From positions 94,632 through 158,631 of the forward strand of contig NZ_BAAAKI010000012.1 in the NCBI RefSeq assembly GCF_039527675.1: DNA of 64,000 bases, read 5' to 3'. A program made the position numbers and the translations under genes. This DNA comes from Luteococcus sanguinis (GTDB taxonomy: Bacteria; Actinomycetota; Actinomycetes; Propionibacteriales; Propionibacteriaceae). Shown in pieces: positions 54,588-64,000 of this stretch. The first letter of the stretch is position 1, and each line of letters starts with the position of its first letter. Under the pieces are notes generated by a model. It saw only the letters and a list, made by a program, of their open reading frames with translations. It did no database searches and was not told where the DNA came from.

Positions 54588-55454
54588 GTGCAGACGCCCT
54601 GGACCCTGACTCCTTTCCTCGACCGCGCCGGCGAGACCCGACATGACCCGGCCACCGTGGAGTCGTGGTGGTCCGAGCCCGGCACACGCGAGGTCGTCGT
54701 CGATGGCTCTGGCGGTTTTGCCGTGCCGCTGGGGCGACCCACCGACGGCCAGCTGGACCCTCAACGGCACGTCCTGCTCGGGCGTGACACCGAGGGCGTT
54801 GCCTGGTTCTCGAGTCGCGGGGAGGTGGCCGACCCACGCTCGCTCCGCGACGCGCCCGACGATCCCGGCCTGCACGAGGTGGCCACCGCTGCCGTTGCGA
54901 TCCTCGCCTGGCATAACGCGGCCCGCCACTGCGAGCGCTGTGGCGCCCCGACGACCATGGCGACCGGCGGTTTCCACCGTACCTGTACCGGCTGCGGCCG
55001 TGATGTCTTTCCTCGGCACGACCCGGCGATGATCGTCGCCGTCCTCGATGCGGACGACCGACTGCTGCTCGCCCATCAGGCCAGCTGGGGGCCAGGACGG
55101 GTGTCGGTGCTTGCCGGTTTCCTCGAGTCGGGGGAGAGCGCCGAGCACGCCGTCGTACGGGAGGTCGCCGAGGAGGTGCAGGTGACCATCAGCGCGGCGC
55201 GCTATGTGGCCAGCCAGGCGTGGCCCTTCCCGAGGTCACTGATGCTGGGCTTCGTGGCCCGCGGCCAGGGTGAGCCGGTGGCCGACGGCGTCGAGATCGA
55301 GTGGGCCCACTGGTACCGCCGCGCTGAGTTCACCGCGGCCGTCGCGGACGGCAGCATCACCCACCCGCCGAACAACTCGATTGCCTCGCGCCTGATCGGC
55401 CTGTGGCTGGATGGCTCCCTGCCCGATCCGGACGACAACCCGCTGCTCGCCTGA
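54588..55454 (+). CDS. nudC: NAD(+) diphosphatase (NADH pyrophosphatase)
   Basis: A 288-residue Nudix hydrolase that cleaves NAD(H) to NMN(H) and AMP and can remove NAD caps from RNA. The zinc site is CERCGAP and CTGCGR (about residues 120-145). The Nudix box is GFLESGESAEHAVVREVAEEV, followed by the family marker SQAWPFPRSLMLGF. GTG 54588 has TAGTTT (54575-54580) ending 7 nt upstream, so it probably has its own leaderless promoter inside the end of adnB. It is convergent with recD, 31 nt apart, without a clear terminator. Confidence 0.94.
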   Translation: MQTPWTLTPFLDRAGETRHDPATVESWWSEPGTREVVVDGSGGFAVPLGRPTDGQLDPQRHVLLGRDTEGVAWFSSRGEVADPRSLRDAPDDPGLHEVATAAVAILAWHNAARHCERCGAPTTMATGGFHRTCTGCGRDVFPRHDPAMIVAVLDADDRLLLAHQASWGPGRVSVLAGFLESGESAEHAVVREVAEEVQVTISAARYVASQAWPFPRSLMLGFVARGQGEPVADGVEIEWAHWYRRAEFTAAVADGSITHPPNNSIASRLIGLWLDGSLPDPDDNPLLA

Positions 55455-55485
55455 GGCCCGCCACATCCCGTTCGAGGCGGATGGA

Positions 55486-57351
55486 CTACCAGCCCCGGGC
55501 CAGGCCCGATGACCGTCCAGCGGGGTTCTCGACCGCCCGGCGGACCGACTCCGGATCGCCGACCAGGTGAACGCTCTGGCTTGCCCGGGTGACGGCGGTG
55601 TAGAGCAGTTCCCGGGTCAGGAGCGGCGAGTCCGGCGGAGGCAACACGACCGTGACCTGGCGGAACTGGCTGCCCTGGGCCTTGTGGACGGTCATGGCGT
55701 GCAGGCTCGTCACCTGGTCCAGGAGATAGGGCGAAAAGGTGCCCCACTGCGTCCGGTCACCGATCGCGGCGCGGGACTGGCCGTCCAGCGCCACCACCAC
55801 CCCCGAGTCGCCATTCGACAGCCCGAGGTCGCGCAGGTTCTGGGTCACCAGCAGCGGACGGCCGGGGTACCACTCGCCTTCGGCGCCGTAGCCGGGGATG
55901 GAGGCTCGCAGGTGCTCCTCGGCCAGCCGACCCCAGCGCGCCACGCCGTAGCGACCCTCACGGTGGGCACACAGCAGGCGGTGGTCGTCCAGGTGGTCCA
56001 GCGCCTGGGCGATGTCCCCGGCCTGGGCGGCGGCGTGGATCAAGTGTCCGCAATCCCGGATGGCGGCGGACAACTCGGGCGAGTCGGCGGGCGACCAGTG
56101 CGCGAGCTCGCGGCCACCGACAGCCGTCATCTGGACCTGCCCGCCTGCCGCCAGCAGCGACAGGGCCTCGTCTGCCTCCCCCCGCCGGATGGTCTCGGCC
56201 AGGTTGGCGATGTCGGTGCCGAAGCGCCAGGTGTGCACCAGCTCGACCACCTGGCCACGGTCGGGTGAGTTCGGCAGCCGGGAGGCGGCGACCAGGTCGG
56301 CCAGCACCGATCCGGCGTCGACGCTCGTGAGCTGGTGGTGGTCACCGACCAGGACGAGCCGCGTGTCCTCGCGCAGCGCCTCCAACAGTCGCGCCATCAG
56401 CGGCAGGGCGACCATGGAGACCTCGTCCACGACGACGACGTGGTGCGGCAGGGGATTGGTGGCACCACGCCCGAAACCACCCCCGGCACCGCGGGCCTCC
56501 AGCAGCTTGTGCAGCGTTGAGGCCTCCTCCGGGTGCGGACGGGCCGAGCCCTCCGGCAATTCGGACAGCGCCTGGCTGACGGCCTGCTGCAGGCGGGCGG
56601 CGGCCTTGCCGCTGGGTGCAGCAAGGGCGATCCGCAGCGGGGTGGAGGTCTGCGCCTGCAGGGTGGCCAGGAGTTTGGCGACGGTGCTGGTCTTGCCGGT
56701 GCCCGGACCACCGGCGACCACCGTCGTCCACCCGGACGCTGCGGCGCTCGCCGCCTTCTTCTGGCGGTCCTCCTCACCCTCGTCCAGACCGACCCCGTCG
56801 AACAACGCGCCGAGGGCGCGAGCCAGCCGAAGCTCATCGATCGGGGGTACGGGCCGGGCCGAACGGTCGTCCAGTTGCCGGCGGACGACGCTCTCCTCGA
56901 GCCAGTAGCGCTCCAGGTAGAGCAGGTCATCGACGAGCCGGACCGGGAGCTTGTTCGCCGCCGCAGCCGCGCCCTGGGCCACCATCGGGCTCGCAGCCAG
57001 CGCCGCGAGCCATTCGTCCACCTCGGGCCAGGGCAATTCGGCAACCGGGACCGCCGTCACCTCGGGGTCCAGGGCAGGGTCCTTGATGTCGGCCAGCACC
57101 TGCGCTCGCGCCGTGCGCAGGTCGAGGCAGACCGACCCGGTCCGCAGGGCACGGACGGCGAGTGCGACGGCCAGCAGCACCGGTTCGCTGGATTCACGGC
57201 AGAGGCGGCCGAGCGTCTGCGCGACGTGGACGTCGGCGAGTTCCAGCACGCCCTCGTCGCTGAACGCGCCGAGAACCCCGACAGCCGAGATGGCCCGGTA
57301 GGGATCGGGCACGGTGGCGGTGTTCCGCCCGGGGTGCGCCTCGGAGCTCAT
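55486..57351 (-). CDS. recD: Exodeoxyribonuclease V alpha subunit RecD
   Basis: A 621-residue helicase subunit of RecBCD moving 5' to 3'. It has Walker A VAGGPGTGKTST, DEVSMVALPLM, GDHHQLTSVDAGSVL and a C-terminal MTVHKAQGSQF and YTAVTRASQ. Its ATG overlaps the recB stop by four bases, so the order in the operon is recC-recB-recD. The N-terminal RecB-binding part is present. Confidence 0.93.
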   Translation of the reverse strand: MSSEAHPGRNTATVPDPYRAISAVGVLGAFSDEGVLELADVHVAQTLGRLCRESSEPVLLAVALAVRALRTGSVCLDLRTARAQVLADIKDPALDPEVTAVPVAELPWPEVDEWLAALAASPMVAQGAAAAANKLPVRLVDDLLYLERYWLEESVVRRQLDDRSARPVPPIDELRLARALGALFDGVGLDEGEEDRQKKAASAAASGWTTVVAGGPGTGKTSTVAKLLATLQAQTSTPLRIALAAPSGKAAARLQQAVSQALSELPEGSARPHPEEASTLHKLLEARGAGGGFGRGATNPLPHHVVVVDEVSMVALPLMARLLEALREDTRLVLVGDHHQLTSVDAGSVLADLVAASRLPNSPDRGQVVELVHTWRFGTDIANLAETIRRGEADEALSLLAAGGQVQMTAVGGRELAHWSPADSPELSAAIRDCGHLIHAAAQAGDIAQALDHLDDHRLLCAHREGRYGVARWGRLAEEHLRASIPGYGAEGEWYPGRPLLVTQNLRDLGLSNGDSGVVVALDGQSRAAIGDRTQWGTFSPYLLDQVTSLHAMTVHKAQGSQFRQVTVVLPPPDSPLLTRELLYTAVTRASQSVHLVGDPESVRRAVENPAGRSSGLARGW

Positions 57352-60300
57352 CGCAGTCCTCCCAGGAGTTCGGAGACGGTCACCACGAGCCGCGGGGCCG
57401 GGTGCCAGGTGAACACACCGCAGGGCATGCCCTCGACGACGGGGGTCTCGGGCCCAGCCATCCCGCGGACGAAGAGATAACCAACCCCGCCCAGGTGGCG
57501 CGCCGGATCGTAGCCGGGCAGCCGCCACGACAGGTAACGGTGCAGGGCCGCGCAGTAGAGCAGGGCCTGCAGGGGGTAGTGCGCCTCGATCATCGCCCTG
57601 GCCATCGCGGGCGGGGTGTAGTGCCACACGGTCAGGTCGGTCTCGGTGGGCATCCGGTTGGTCTTGTAGTCGACCACCAGGTGGCGCTGGTCGGGCAACC
57701 TCAGCACGGCGTCGATCGAGCCGGTCAGGAAGCCGCGCAAGACCTTGTCGGCGACCGGGGAAGCGGCCAGGTGCTGCCCATAGCGCTCGGCGAAGGGGTC
57801 CTGACCGGCGAGGCCCGGGTCGCAGAGCGCAGCGGCGATCGCGCCGAGGGTTGCAGTGCGCCTGTTCGACCCGAGCGGCAACTCGAAGTCCAGTTCGGCA
57901 AGACGGTCGGCGACCGCGATGTCGGCCAGGCGCAGTCCATTCGCCAGGTCGCCGAGGGGGGTGTCGAGCACCTCGAGCACCCCGCGCGCGAGGGCCTCGG
58001 CGTCCAGGCCGTCCACCGGCATCCTGGTGACCAGATGGTCCACGTGCCGGGCCACCTCGGCGGGCAGATCGGGTGCCTGCGGATTCACCAGCTCGAGGAC
58101 GCCGTGCACCAGGGAACCGAACTGGACACCGCCGGGCAGGGGCGCGAGTGACGAAATGAGCGGATCCTCGACGGTCGGTGCGACCGCCAGCGCTGGCGCC
58201 TCATCGCGGCCCTGCCGGACATCACCAGGGTCGGTCGCATCCGGTTCGTCGTCCAGCCACCCGTCGGGGCGCTCCAGCAGCGGCATCCCGTGCACGTCGG
58301 CGGTCAGGCCCGAGTAGGAGGTCCTGCGCCAGGTGCGGTCGATCTCCCGCCGGGCGGTGCGCGCGCGCAGCTCGGTGCGTCCGGTGGGGGCAGCTGGCAG
58401 CACCCGTGCTGGCGCGGCGGGCACGGTCACGACGCTGGTGAGCCGGGGGTCGAGGCGATTGCCCTCGACGGGAGTGGGCTCCAAGGGGTAGTCCGCGTCA
58501 GGGGTTGCTCCGTGGCGGCGGGGGCCGTTCAACAGCCGGTGCAGCGGGGAACCGGCCGTGTTCTCCTTGGTCGGGGCCCACCACATCACGAGCCGGCTCT
58601 TCGCCCGGGTGGCCGCCACGTAGAGGGTGCGCAGCGACTCGGCCCGTTCCTCGGCGAGGTGCTGGGCCCAGCGTTCCTTGCGTCCCGCGTCGACGCCCAC
58701 GTCGAGTACCCGGTCGGTGCCCTCGTGGCGGACCACGGGCTCGAACTTGTCCTCCGGCTGCCAGGAGTCGGCGGCTTCGGGCAGCAGCACCACCGGGAAC
58801 TCGAGGCCCTTGGCCCCGTGGACGGTCATGACCTGGACGCACGACCGGTCGGTCTCCAACCGGCGGGTGCGATCGGCGTCCTGGCCGGCATCGGCCTGGT
58901 CGATCCGGTCAGCCAGCCAGTCGACGAGGGCCGCCGGCCCGAGTTGCTGGCGATTCGCTGCCTCTTGCAGGAGCTGTGCGACGTGGCGAATGTCGGTGAG
59001 CAGGCGCTCACCGCCGGGACGCGCCAGCAGCCGCTGGTAGAGGTGGTGCTGCTCGCACAAGAGCTCGTGCACGGCGGCCACGCCCTGGTCGGCGAGCACG
59101 CGGGCGAGTGTTTTCATCTCCACCGCGAGGTTGCCCAGTGTCTGGTGGCTGGGCAACCCGGGCTCGTCGCGCACCGCGGCCGCCAGCTGCATCTCGTCCC
59201 AGCCCACCAGACTGGTCAGCGCTGCCCGCTTCATCGTCGTGGTGCGCGGGTCGCACAGGGCGGTGAGCAGTTCCAGCCAGTCGCGTGCCGCTGTCGTGCG
59301 CATCACCGGGTCAGCGCCGCCGAAGACGGCACCGACGCCAGCCGCGACCAGGGCGCGACGGATCTGCTCGCCACGGCGATTGCGACGCACCAGCACGGCG
59401 ATGTCACGGGCCTGCAGCGGACGCCACTGGTCAGGTTCTGCATCGAACACCTCCCAGCCGTCGGTCAGCAGCGCCACGACCTGGTTGACGAGGTCCGTGT
59501 CGACGAGTTGGGCTGCCGCCCGGCTGGTGAGTTCGGAGCTTCCCGTTCGCGGGATGCACCGGATCTCGGCCGGGGTGGTGGCCGAGGGCTCTGAGCGGGC
59601 CCTGCGGATACGCGGCTGTTCATGGCGCGCAGAGACCTCGCGGACGACGATCCGGCCGTCGCCGAGCGCAGCCCCCGCGAAGAGGTCGAGGACGGCCGCG
59701 ACCACGCCCGCATCGGAGCGGTGGTTGGTGGGCAAGGTTCGGGTCTCGCCCTGCTGCGTGGCCTGCAGGTAGGCGGCGACGTCGGCGCCACGAAAGGCGT
59801 AGATGGCTTGCTTCGGGTCACCGATCAGCACCAGGGTGGAGCGCCCGGCGAAGGCCTTCTCGACGATCTCCCACTGGGTGGGGTCGGTGTCCTGGAACTC
59901 GTCGATCAGCACGAGTGGGTAGCGGGCGGCGAGTGCGGCAACGGCCTGCTCGCCGGTGACCGGGTCAAGCAGGGCAGCCCGCAGGCGTCCCACCATGTCG
60001 TCAAAGGTGTACAACCCCGCCCGGCGCATGCGGGCCTCGAACTCACCGCGCACCTGCGCAGCGAAGCCCACCCGGTCAGCGGTCAGGCCCTCGGCCGGCT
60101 GCGGGGCGAGCGGCGCGACGGGTTCGCGGATGGTGGCTGCCAGCGCCACGGCACGCCACTGGTCCCAGCGGGCCAGCTTGTGCGGCGGCTTGGTGTCAGT
60201 GCTGGTCAGCTCGTGGGCCAGGTACACGTCCTGGGCCACCTGGGTCGCGACGTCGCTGACGTCGTCGACGAAGCGCGCGGTGGCGTCATGGTCGGTGAGC

Positions 60301-60752
60301 ATCCCCAGCCCGGTGAGCATCTGCTGGCAGAACTCGTGGGTGGTGGCGATGGTGGCCTGGTCGATGTCCCCCAGGGCGGCGCGGAGCCGGTCCCGGCGTT
60401 CGATCAACTCGGTCGGGGTCCCGGTCACCAGCAAGGCGTCCACGGGGTCAATCTCACCGGGCACCCTTCCCTCGGCAGCGGACTGCAACAACTCGACGGT
60501 ATGAACGAGCCGTTCGTGCACCCGGCTGCGCAACTCGCCGGTGGCGGCGCGGCTGAAGGTGACCATCATCACTTCGTCCAGCCGAAAGCGACCCTCGGCC
60601 AGGTAGCGCACCGCCAGCGCCGTGATGGCATAGGTCTTGCCCGTACCGGCCGAGGCCTCGAGAACGGTGGTGCCGGTCGGCAGCGGACCCACCAGGTCGA
60701 AGCCCTCCGGCTGGGGGCCACCCACGGGGGCGGCGGGAAGGGTCTCGGTCAT
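57348..60752 (-). CDS. recB: Exodeoxyribonuclease V beta subunit RecB
   Basis: A 1134-residue helicase-nuclease. It has Walker A EASAGTGKTYAITA, TTHEFCQQML, Walker B IDEFQDTDPTQW, GDPKQAIYAFRGADV, VMTVHGAKGLEFPVVLLPE and YVAATRAKSRL. The C-terminal nuclease domain contains IDAVLRLPDQRHLVVDYKTNRM with the catalytic Asp and Lys. It overlaps recC at its start and recD at its end (ATGA both times), indicating tight translational coupling. Confidence 0.94.
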   Translation of the reverse strand: MTETLPAAPVGGPQPEGFDLVGPLPTGTTVLEASAGTGKTYAITALAVRYLAEGRFRLDEVMMVTFSRAATGELRSRVHERLVHTVELLQSAAEGRVPGEIDPVDALLVTGTPTELIERRDRLRAALGDIDQATIATTHEFCQQMLTGLGMLTDHDATARFVDDVSDVATQVAQDVYLAHELTSTDTKPPHKLARWDQWRAVALAATIREPVAPLAPQPAEGLTADRVGFAAQVRGEFEARMRRAGLYTFDDMVGRLRAALLDPVTGEQAVAALAARYPLVLIDEFQDTDPTQWEIVEKAFAGRSTLVLIGDPKQAIYAFRGADVAAYLQATQQGETRTLPTNHRSDAGVVAAVLDLFAGAALGDGRIVVREVSARHEQPRIRRARSEPSATTPAEIRCIPRTGSSELTSRAAAQLVDTDLVNQVVALLTDGWEVFDAEPDQWRPLQARDIAVLVRRNRRGEQIRRALVAAGVGAVFGGADPVMRTTAARDWLELLTALCDPRTTTMKRAALTSLVGWDEMQLAAAVRDEPGLPSHQTLGNLAVEMKTLARVLADQGVAAVHELLCEQHHLYQRLLARPGGERLLTDIRHVAQLLQEAANRQQLGPAALVDWLADRIDQADAGQDADRTRRLETDRSCVQVMTVHGAKGLEFPVVLLPEAADSWQPEDKFEPVVRHEGTDRVLDVGVDAGRKERWAQHLAEERAESLRTLYVAATRAKSRLVMWWAPTKENTAGSPLHRLLNGPRRHGATPDADYPLEPTPVEGNRLDPRLTSVVTVPAAPARVLPAAPTGRTELRARTARREIDRTWRRTSYSGLTADVHGMPLLERPDGWLDDEPDATDPGDVRQGRDEAPALAVAPTVEDPLISSLAPLPGGVQFGSLVHGVLELVNPQAPDLPAEVARHVDHLVTRMPVDGLDAEALARGVLEVLDTPLGDLANGLRLADIAVADRLAELDFELPLGSNRRTATLGAIAAALCDPGLAGQDPFAERYGQHLAASPVADKVLRGFLTGSIDAVLRLPDQRHLVVDYKTNRMPTETDLTVWHYTPPAMARAMIEAHYPLQALLYCAALHRYLSWRLPGYDPARHLGGVGYLFVRGMAGPETPVVEGMPCGVFTWHPAPRLVVTVSELLGGLR

Positions 60753-63700
60753 CGCAGGTTCTCCACCGTCAGCTGGGTACGCAGGGGGCCGAACAGCCAG
60801 TCCGCCAGCCCCTCGAATCGACTGCCCGCGAGCAGGCCCGGGTCGCCGTCCAGCGGCGGTGGTGCCATCAGGTCCTCGTACTCGTCGCCGAGGAAGCGAG
60901 CCCAGTCGGCATCGTGGTCGGAGCGCTGCCACGCGCGTCGAGCATTGCGGGCCGGGTCCTGATCCCCCCACGGGCGCAGCGGTACGACTGACATCCTTTC
61001 CGCGGCGGTCTTGACCGGCAGTGGCAGCAGCCGCTGCAAGCCCTCGTGTCGCAGGGCCACGAACTCCCCGAGCAGTTGAGCACAGGCCTCGGGCGGCGGT
61101 GCCAGCAGGGTCGCGACCGCATCACGTCCGACATGGACCGCCCGCCAGCCACCAACAGGTGCCGCCGTGGTGGCACCCAGCACCAGCAACGGCAGCCAGG
61201 CCTGCAGCAGGTGCTGGCCATTGCTCTTGGAGAAGACGTGGCTGCACACCGCATTCCCCTGGGTGCGAACACGCCCGGTGAGCCGCCCGCCGGTGAGCTG
61301 CAGGACGCAGTCGTGGTCCTCGCCCGGGCCCTGGCTGACGCGCATCGTGGCGTCGACCACCTTGCGCACCGTCGGCATCAGGCGTTCCAGCACCCGGCTG
61401 CCCAGCACACCTGGCGGCAGGTCGCCGCGCAGCCGCTCGGCCGCCTCCACCTGCGCCGGGTCCAACCCGGCCAACGCGAGTTCCACCATCCGGTGCCCGA
61501 TCCGCCAGTCGTCCAGGAAACTCGGGTCGACCGGCAGATCGTCCGACAACTGCTCGTCCCAGCTGCCCATCGTGACGCCCATGCTGTGGCGCAGCAGCTC
61601 ACGGGCGGGGTGCTTGAAGAAGGTCACCAGCTGCTCGAGTTCGACGTCGCCCGACGGCGGAGTGCCGAGGCTCTGCTGCCACAGCGCAGGACGTGGTGTG
61701 GGTACCTGGGCGAGGAACTGCTCGCGGGCGCGGGCACCGGCCAGCGCCAGCTGGTCGAAGGATCCGACGGCCCCGGGGGTGAAGTTGCGGGCAGAGTGCG
61801 GCATCAGGGGGTGCGCCACGCAGTCGAAGCTCCCGCCGGAGTGCTGCTCACAGGCGTCCAGGAGGTCCGCCAGCGCGACCGGCCTGGGGAGCGGTTCGTT
61901 GGTGCGCGCATCGAAACCCTGGTGGACGACCAGGAAGCGCTCGCGGGCCGACGCCAGTGCGTCCAGCAACCATTGGCGCGACTGCGCGCGAGGGTCCAGT
62001 TCGATGTCCACCTGGCGCACCACATCATCCCCATCGCGCGTTGGACGGCGGGGGAATGATCGGTCGTCCAGACCGAGCACGGCGACCACCCGATGGGGCA
62101 CAGCGCCGAGATCGTCCAGACCGCACACCAGCAACGAGCCGTTGCCGTGGTTGGGACGACCGCGCCCGACCCGCAGCAGGCGGTCGAAGAGGGCACGGAT
62201 GTCACCCAACACAAGCTCGGCGCGGCGGTCGACGGTGAGGTCGGCGAGGTCGGCCAACTCAGCGCTGGCGGCACTTACCTGCCAGGCCTGTTCACGTTCC
62301 GCTCCGAGCAGCAGGTCAATGACCTCCTGCAGTCGGTTCACCCACACCCCGATCGAGGCCGGTTCCCGCAGCCCGGCGGCGACCCGCCGGACGCGTGAGA
62401 CGATCTCGGCGAGCTTGCCGGCGGCGGCCACGTCATTGGACTCGACCTGCGCCAGGGGAAGTGCGGTGCCGAGCCACGACGGAGGCTCCTGACCCATGGC
62501 CACGCCCACGAGGACCCGGTCGAGCCCCGCCAGCCAGGTCGACTGGCGCACCCCGGCCAGCCCGAAGCTGGCGCGGTGGTTCGCGTCCAGCCCCCACCGG
62601 ATGTCGGCCTGCTTGATCAGCCGTCCGACGCGCTCCCGATCATCCTCGCCGAGGGCGAACCGCGCGATGACGGCGGGCGAGTTGCACAGGTCGAGCAGCG
62701 CGGAGGAGGTCGCGCGACCGGCCACCAGGTCCAACACGTGCACCAGCCCGACCAACACCTGGTTGGGCTGGGCCAGCGAACCGTCAGCCAGTTGCACGCG
62801 TAGTTCATGGCCGGGGTGGAGCAGCGGCCCGATCCGGTCACGGTCCAGTTGGAAGGAGGCGCGCACCAAGGGCGCGGCCGCGGCCAGGTCGGTGCAGGCG
62901 ACGACGACATCACGCGGCTCGAGTGTCGGGTCGTCCTCGAACAGCGCGACGAGAGACTCCCGCAAGACCTCCACCTGGCGGTCCAGGCCGTGCGCCCGAT
63001 GGATCTGCACCGAGCCGATCTCAGCGCCATCGCCCCCATGCTGCAGCGCCCCGAGCAGCCCGCGCGGGCGAGGAGTCACCGGCGGCAGTACCTCGACGAC
63101 GTCCGCAGCCGTGCGCCAACGATCCAGGGCCTCGGCGCGCAAGCCGCCAAAGCGGGACACCAGGGCGCCGTCCATCTCCGACTGGTCCAACAACCAGGCA
63201 TGCACCGGGCGTCTGGTGGCCAGGGCCTGCACCAGGGCGCGGTCGAGTGGGGTGCAGGGCGTGGGATCGAGCAGGCGGAGCACCTCTTCGCTGGCAGCGA
63301 GGGTGGCCACTGCGTCGACCAGCAGGTCGTGCCGGGCCACCGGGTCGGGGGCGGGGTCGAGCAGCGCTCGGACCCGCAGCCACACCTCGGGCTGCCATTG
63401 ACGGTGTTCGGGAAGCGGTTGCGCATCGGCGCCCACTGCTCGACCGGCGGACCATTCGCGCACCATCCCCGGTGCCGTGCGGCAGTAACCCAGGAACAAC
63501 CCGCCGATCTTGTTCGCGGTCGCCAGCCGGCGTCCCGGACGTGCTTCTGCCGAGCCGAGGTGGTGGTCCAGGACGGCAGCCCAGGGTTGGCCGGAGCATT
63601 CGTCCAGAACCTCGAGGACGGCCATCGCCAGACCGCGGCTGCGCCAGGGATCGGTGGCCGCGTCCAGACCGAGCAGGTCATGCTCCAGCGCCCGTCGCAG

Positions 63701-63922
63701 CCGCCTCAACTGGGTGAACTCCACGCCCGCGCAGACGCCCAGCCCGTCGTCCGAGAGGCGTGTCGCCAGCACCTGCGAGAGGCGCCGAGACGCCGCCGAG
63801 CCACCCACGACAATGGGGATGGACACGAAGGGGTCGACGTCGACGGAACGCAGCTCGCCGGCCAGGTCGGCGGCGAGGTCTTCCCAGCTGTCGCTGAGGC
63901 GCAGGCGGAGCAGTGCTGTCAT
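60749..63922 (-). CDS. recC: Exodeoxyribonuclease V gamma subunit RecC
   Basis: A 1057-residue RecC subunit with the RecC fold but no Walker A, as expected for the Chi-scanning subunit. Recognisable blocks are PPSWLGTALPLAQVE, SLLVCGLDDLGAVPHRVVAVLGLDDRSFPRR and QLVTFFKHPARELL. TAGGGT (63933-63938, minus strand) lies 10 nt upstream of ATG 63922 and probably serves as the -10 element of the recCBD operon. A longer frame to GTG 63934 would overlap that element. Confidence 0.92.
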   Translation of the reverse strand: MTALLRLRLSDSWEDLAADLAGELRSVDVDPFVSIPIVVGGSAASRRLSQVLATRLSDDGLGVCAGVEFTQLRRLRRALEHDLLGLDAATDPWRSRGLAMAVLEVLDECSGQPWAAVLDHHLGSAEARPGRRLATANKIGGLFLGYCRTAPGMVREWSAGRAVGADAQPLPEHRQWQPEVWLRVRALLDPAPDPVARHDLLVDAVATLAASEEVLRLLDPTPCTPLDRALVQALATRRPVHAWLLDQSEMDGALVSRFGGLRAEALDRWRTAADVVEVLPPVTPRPRGLLGALQHGGDGAEIGSVQIHRAHGLDRQVEVLRESLVALFEDDPTLEPRDVVVACTDLAAAAPLVRASFQLDRDRIGPLLHPGHELRVQLADGSLAQPNQVLVGLVHVLDLVAGRATSSALLDLCNSPAVIARFALGEDDRERVGRLIKQADIRWGLDANHRASFGLAGVRQSTWLAGLDRVLVGVAMGQEPPSWLGTALPLAQVESNDVAAAGKLAEIVSRVRRVAAGLREPASIGVWVNRLQEVIDLLLGAEREQAWQVSAASAELADLADLTVDRRAELVLGDIRALFDRLLRVGRGRPNHGNGSLLVCGLDDLGAVPHRVVAVLGLDDRSFPRRPTRDGDDVVRQVDIELDPRAQSRQWLLDALASARERFLVVHQGFDARTNEPLPRPVALADLLDACEQHSGGSFDCVAHPLMPHSARNFTPGAVGSFDQLALAGARAREQFLAQVPTPRPALWQQSLGTPPSGDVELEQLVTFFKHPARELLRHSMGVTMGSWDEQLSDDLPVDPSFLDDWRIGHRMVELALAGLDPAQVEAAERLRGDLPPGVLGSRVLERLMPTVRKVVDATMRVSQGPGEDHDCVLQLTGGRLTGRVRTQGNAVCSHVFSKSNGQHLLQAWLPLLVLGATTAAPVGGWRAVHVGRDAVATLLAPPPEACAQLLGEFVALRHEGLQRLLPLPVKTAAERMSVVPLRPWGDQDPARNARRAWQRSDHDADWARFLGDEYEDLMAPPPLDGDPGLLAGSRFEGLADWLFGPLRTQLTVENLR

Positions 63923-64000
63923 GGTGCTGACCACCCTAGGTGTTGGTGGCAGACAGGTTCATGACAGTCGGGTGATGGGAGCTTTCCCGCCGAGTGCTCT
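63923..64000. other. Intergenic end of window upstream of recC
   Basis: These 78 bases hold the recC promoter element and no gene or hairpin that I can support. Confidence 0.5.

Noticed and set aside
55455..55485. Terminator between nudC and recD
   Set aside because: Only a 5-bp CCGCC/GGCGG match can be formed, not convincing.

Overview
This window reads as a contiguous piece of chromosome from a high-GC Gram-positive bacterium (Actinobacteria). The best fit is the order Propionibacteriales, family Propionibacteriaceae, but only the phylum is secure. The evidence is very GC-rich third codon positions, frequent GTG starts, and actinobacterial marker genes and gene orders: aceE-DUF3052, prfB-ftsE-ftsX-M23-smpB, mtrA-mtrB-lpqB-comF-hpf-secA, DEAD-box helicase/ferritin-like/DUF3107, and adnA-adnB-nudC. 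Several of these blocks match Mycobacterium tuberculosis gene order as I remember it. I see no prophage, insertion sequence, CRISPR array or rRNA operon.

Layout. 1-10.1 kb: 3' part of aceE, a DUF3052 gene, an ABC exporter, a carbon-nitrogen hydrolase, a 53-residue membrane protein, an L-glyceraldehyde-3-phosphate reductase-type aldo/keto reductase, an APC-type permease and a catalase. 10.2-17.6 kb: a DUF222/HNH protein, tRNA-Val(UAC), yqeY, prfB, then a division/cell-wall set (ftsE, ftsX, an M23 peptidase) and smpB. 17.5-23 kb: a DUF2207 membrane protein, a GT1 glycosyltransferase, an FKBP, a DUF1707 membrane protein, the tmRNA gene ssrA and a YqgE/AlgH gene. 23.1-33.4 kb: mtrA-mtrB-lpqB, comF-like, hpf, a YcaQ/AlkX-type DNA glycosylase, secA and a DUF6459 gene. 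33.5-41.5 kb: a DUF6912-like gene, ku with a short assembly gap, a 70-residue protein, DUF2505, the 180-kDa-class NAD-glutamate dehydrogenase and a PHP phosphoesterase. 41.5-48 kb: trpS behind a Trp-Trp leader peptide and attenuator-like hairpin, a DEAD-box helicase, a ferritin-like protein, DUF3107, an FHA/PP2C pair and a LigD-type polymerase domain. 48.1-64 kb: adnA-adnB-nudC facing recC-recB-recD.

How the genes work together. FtsEX with the M23 protein looks like a division-site peptidoglycan hydrolase and its regulator. SmpB and tmRNA form the ribosome rescue pair, although their genes are about 4.3 kb apart. MtrAB-LpqB is the envelope/cell-cycle signalling system. The right half is rich in double-strand-break repair: Ku and a LigD-type polymerase for end joining, AdnAB and RecBCD for resection, and a YcaQ-type glycosylase for crosslink repair.

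Regulation visible in the sequence. At least twelve genes have a TANNNT hexamer only 6-8 nt upstream of ATG or GTG, which implies leaderless mRNAs, and I used this to choose starts. The most interesting regulatory element is the trpS leader at 41538-41637. Several terminator hairpins lack a U-tract.
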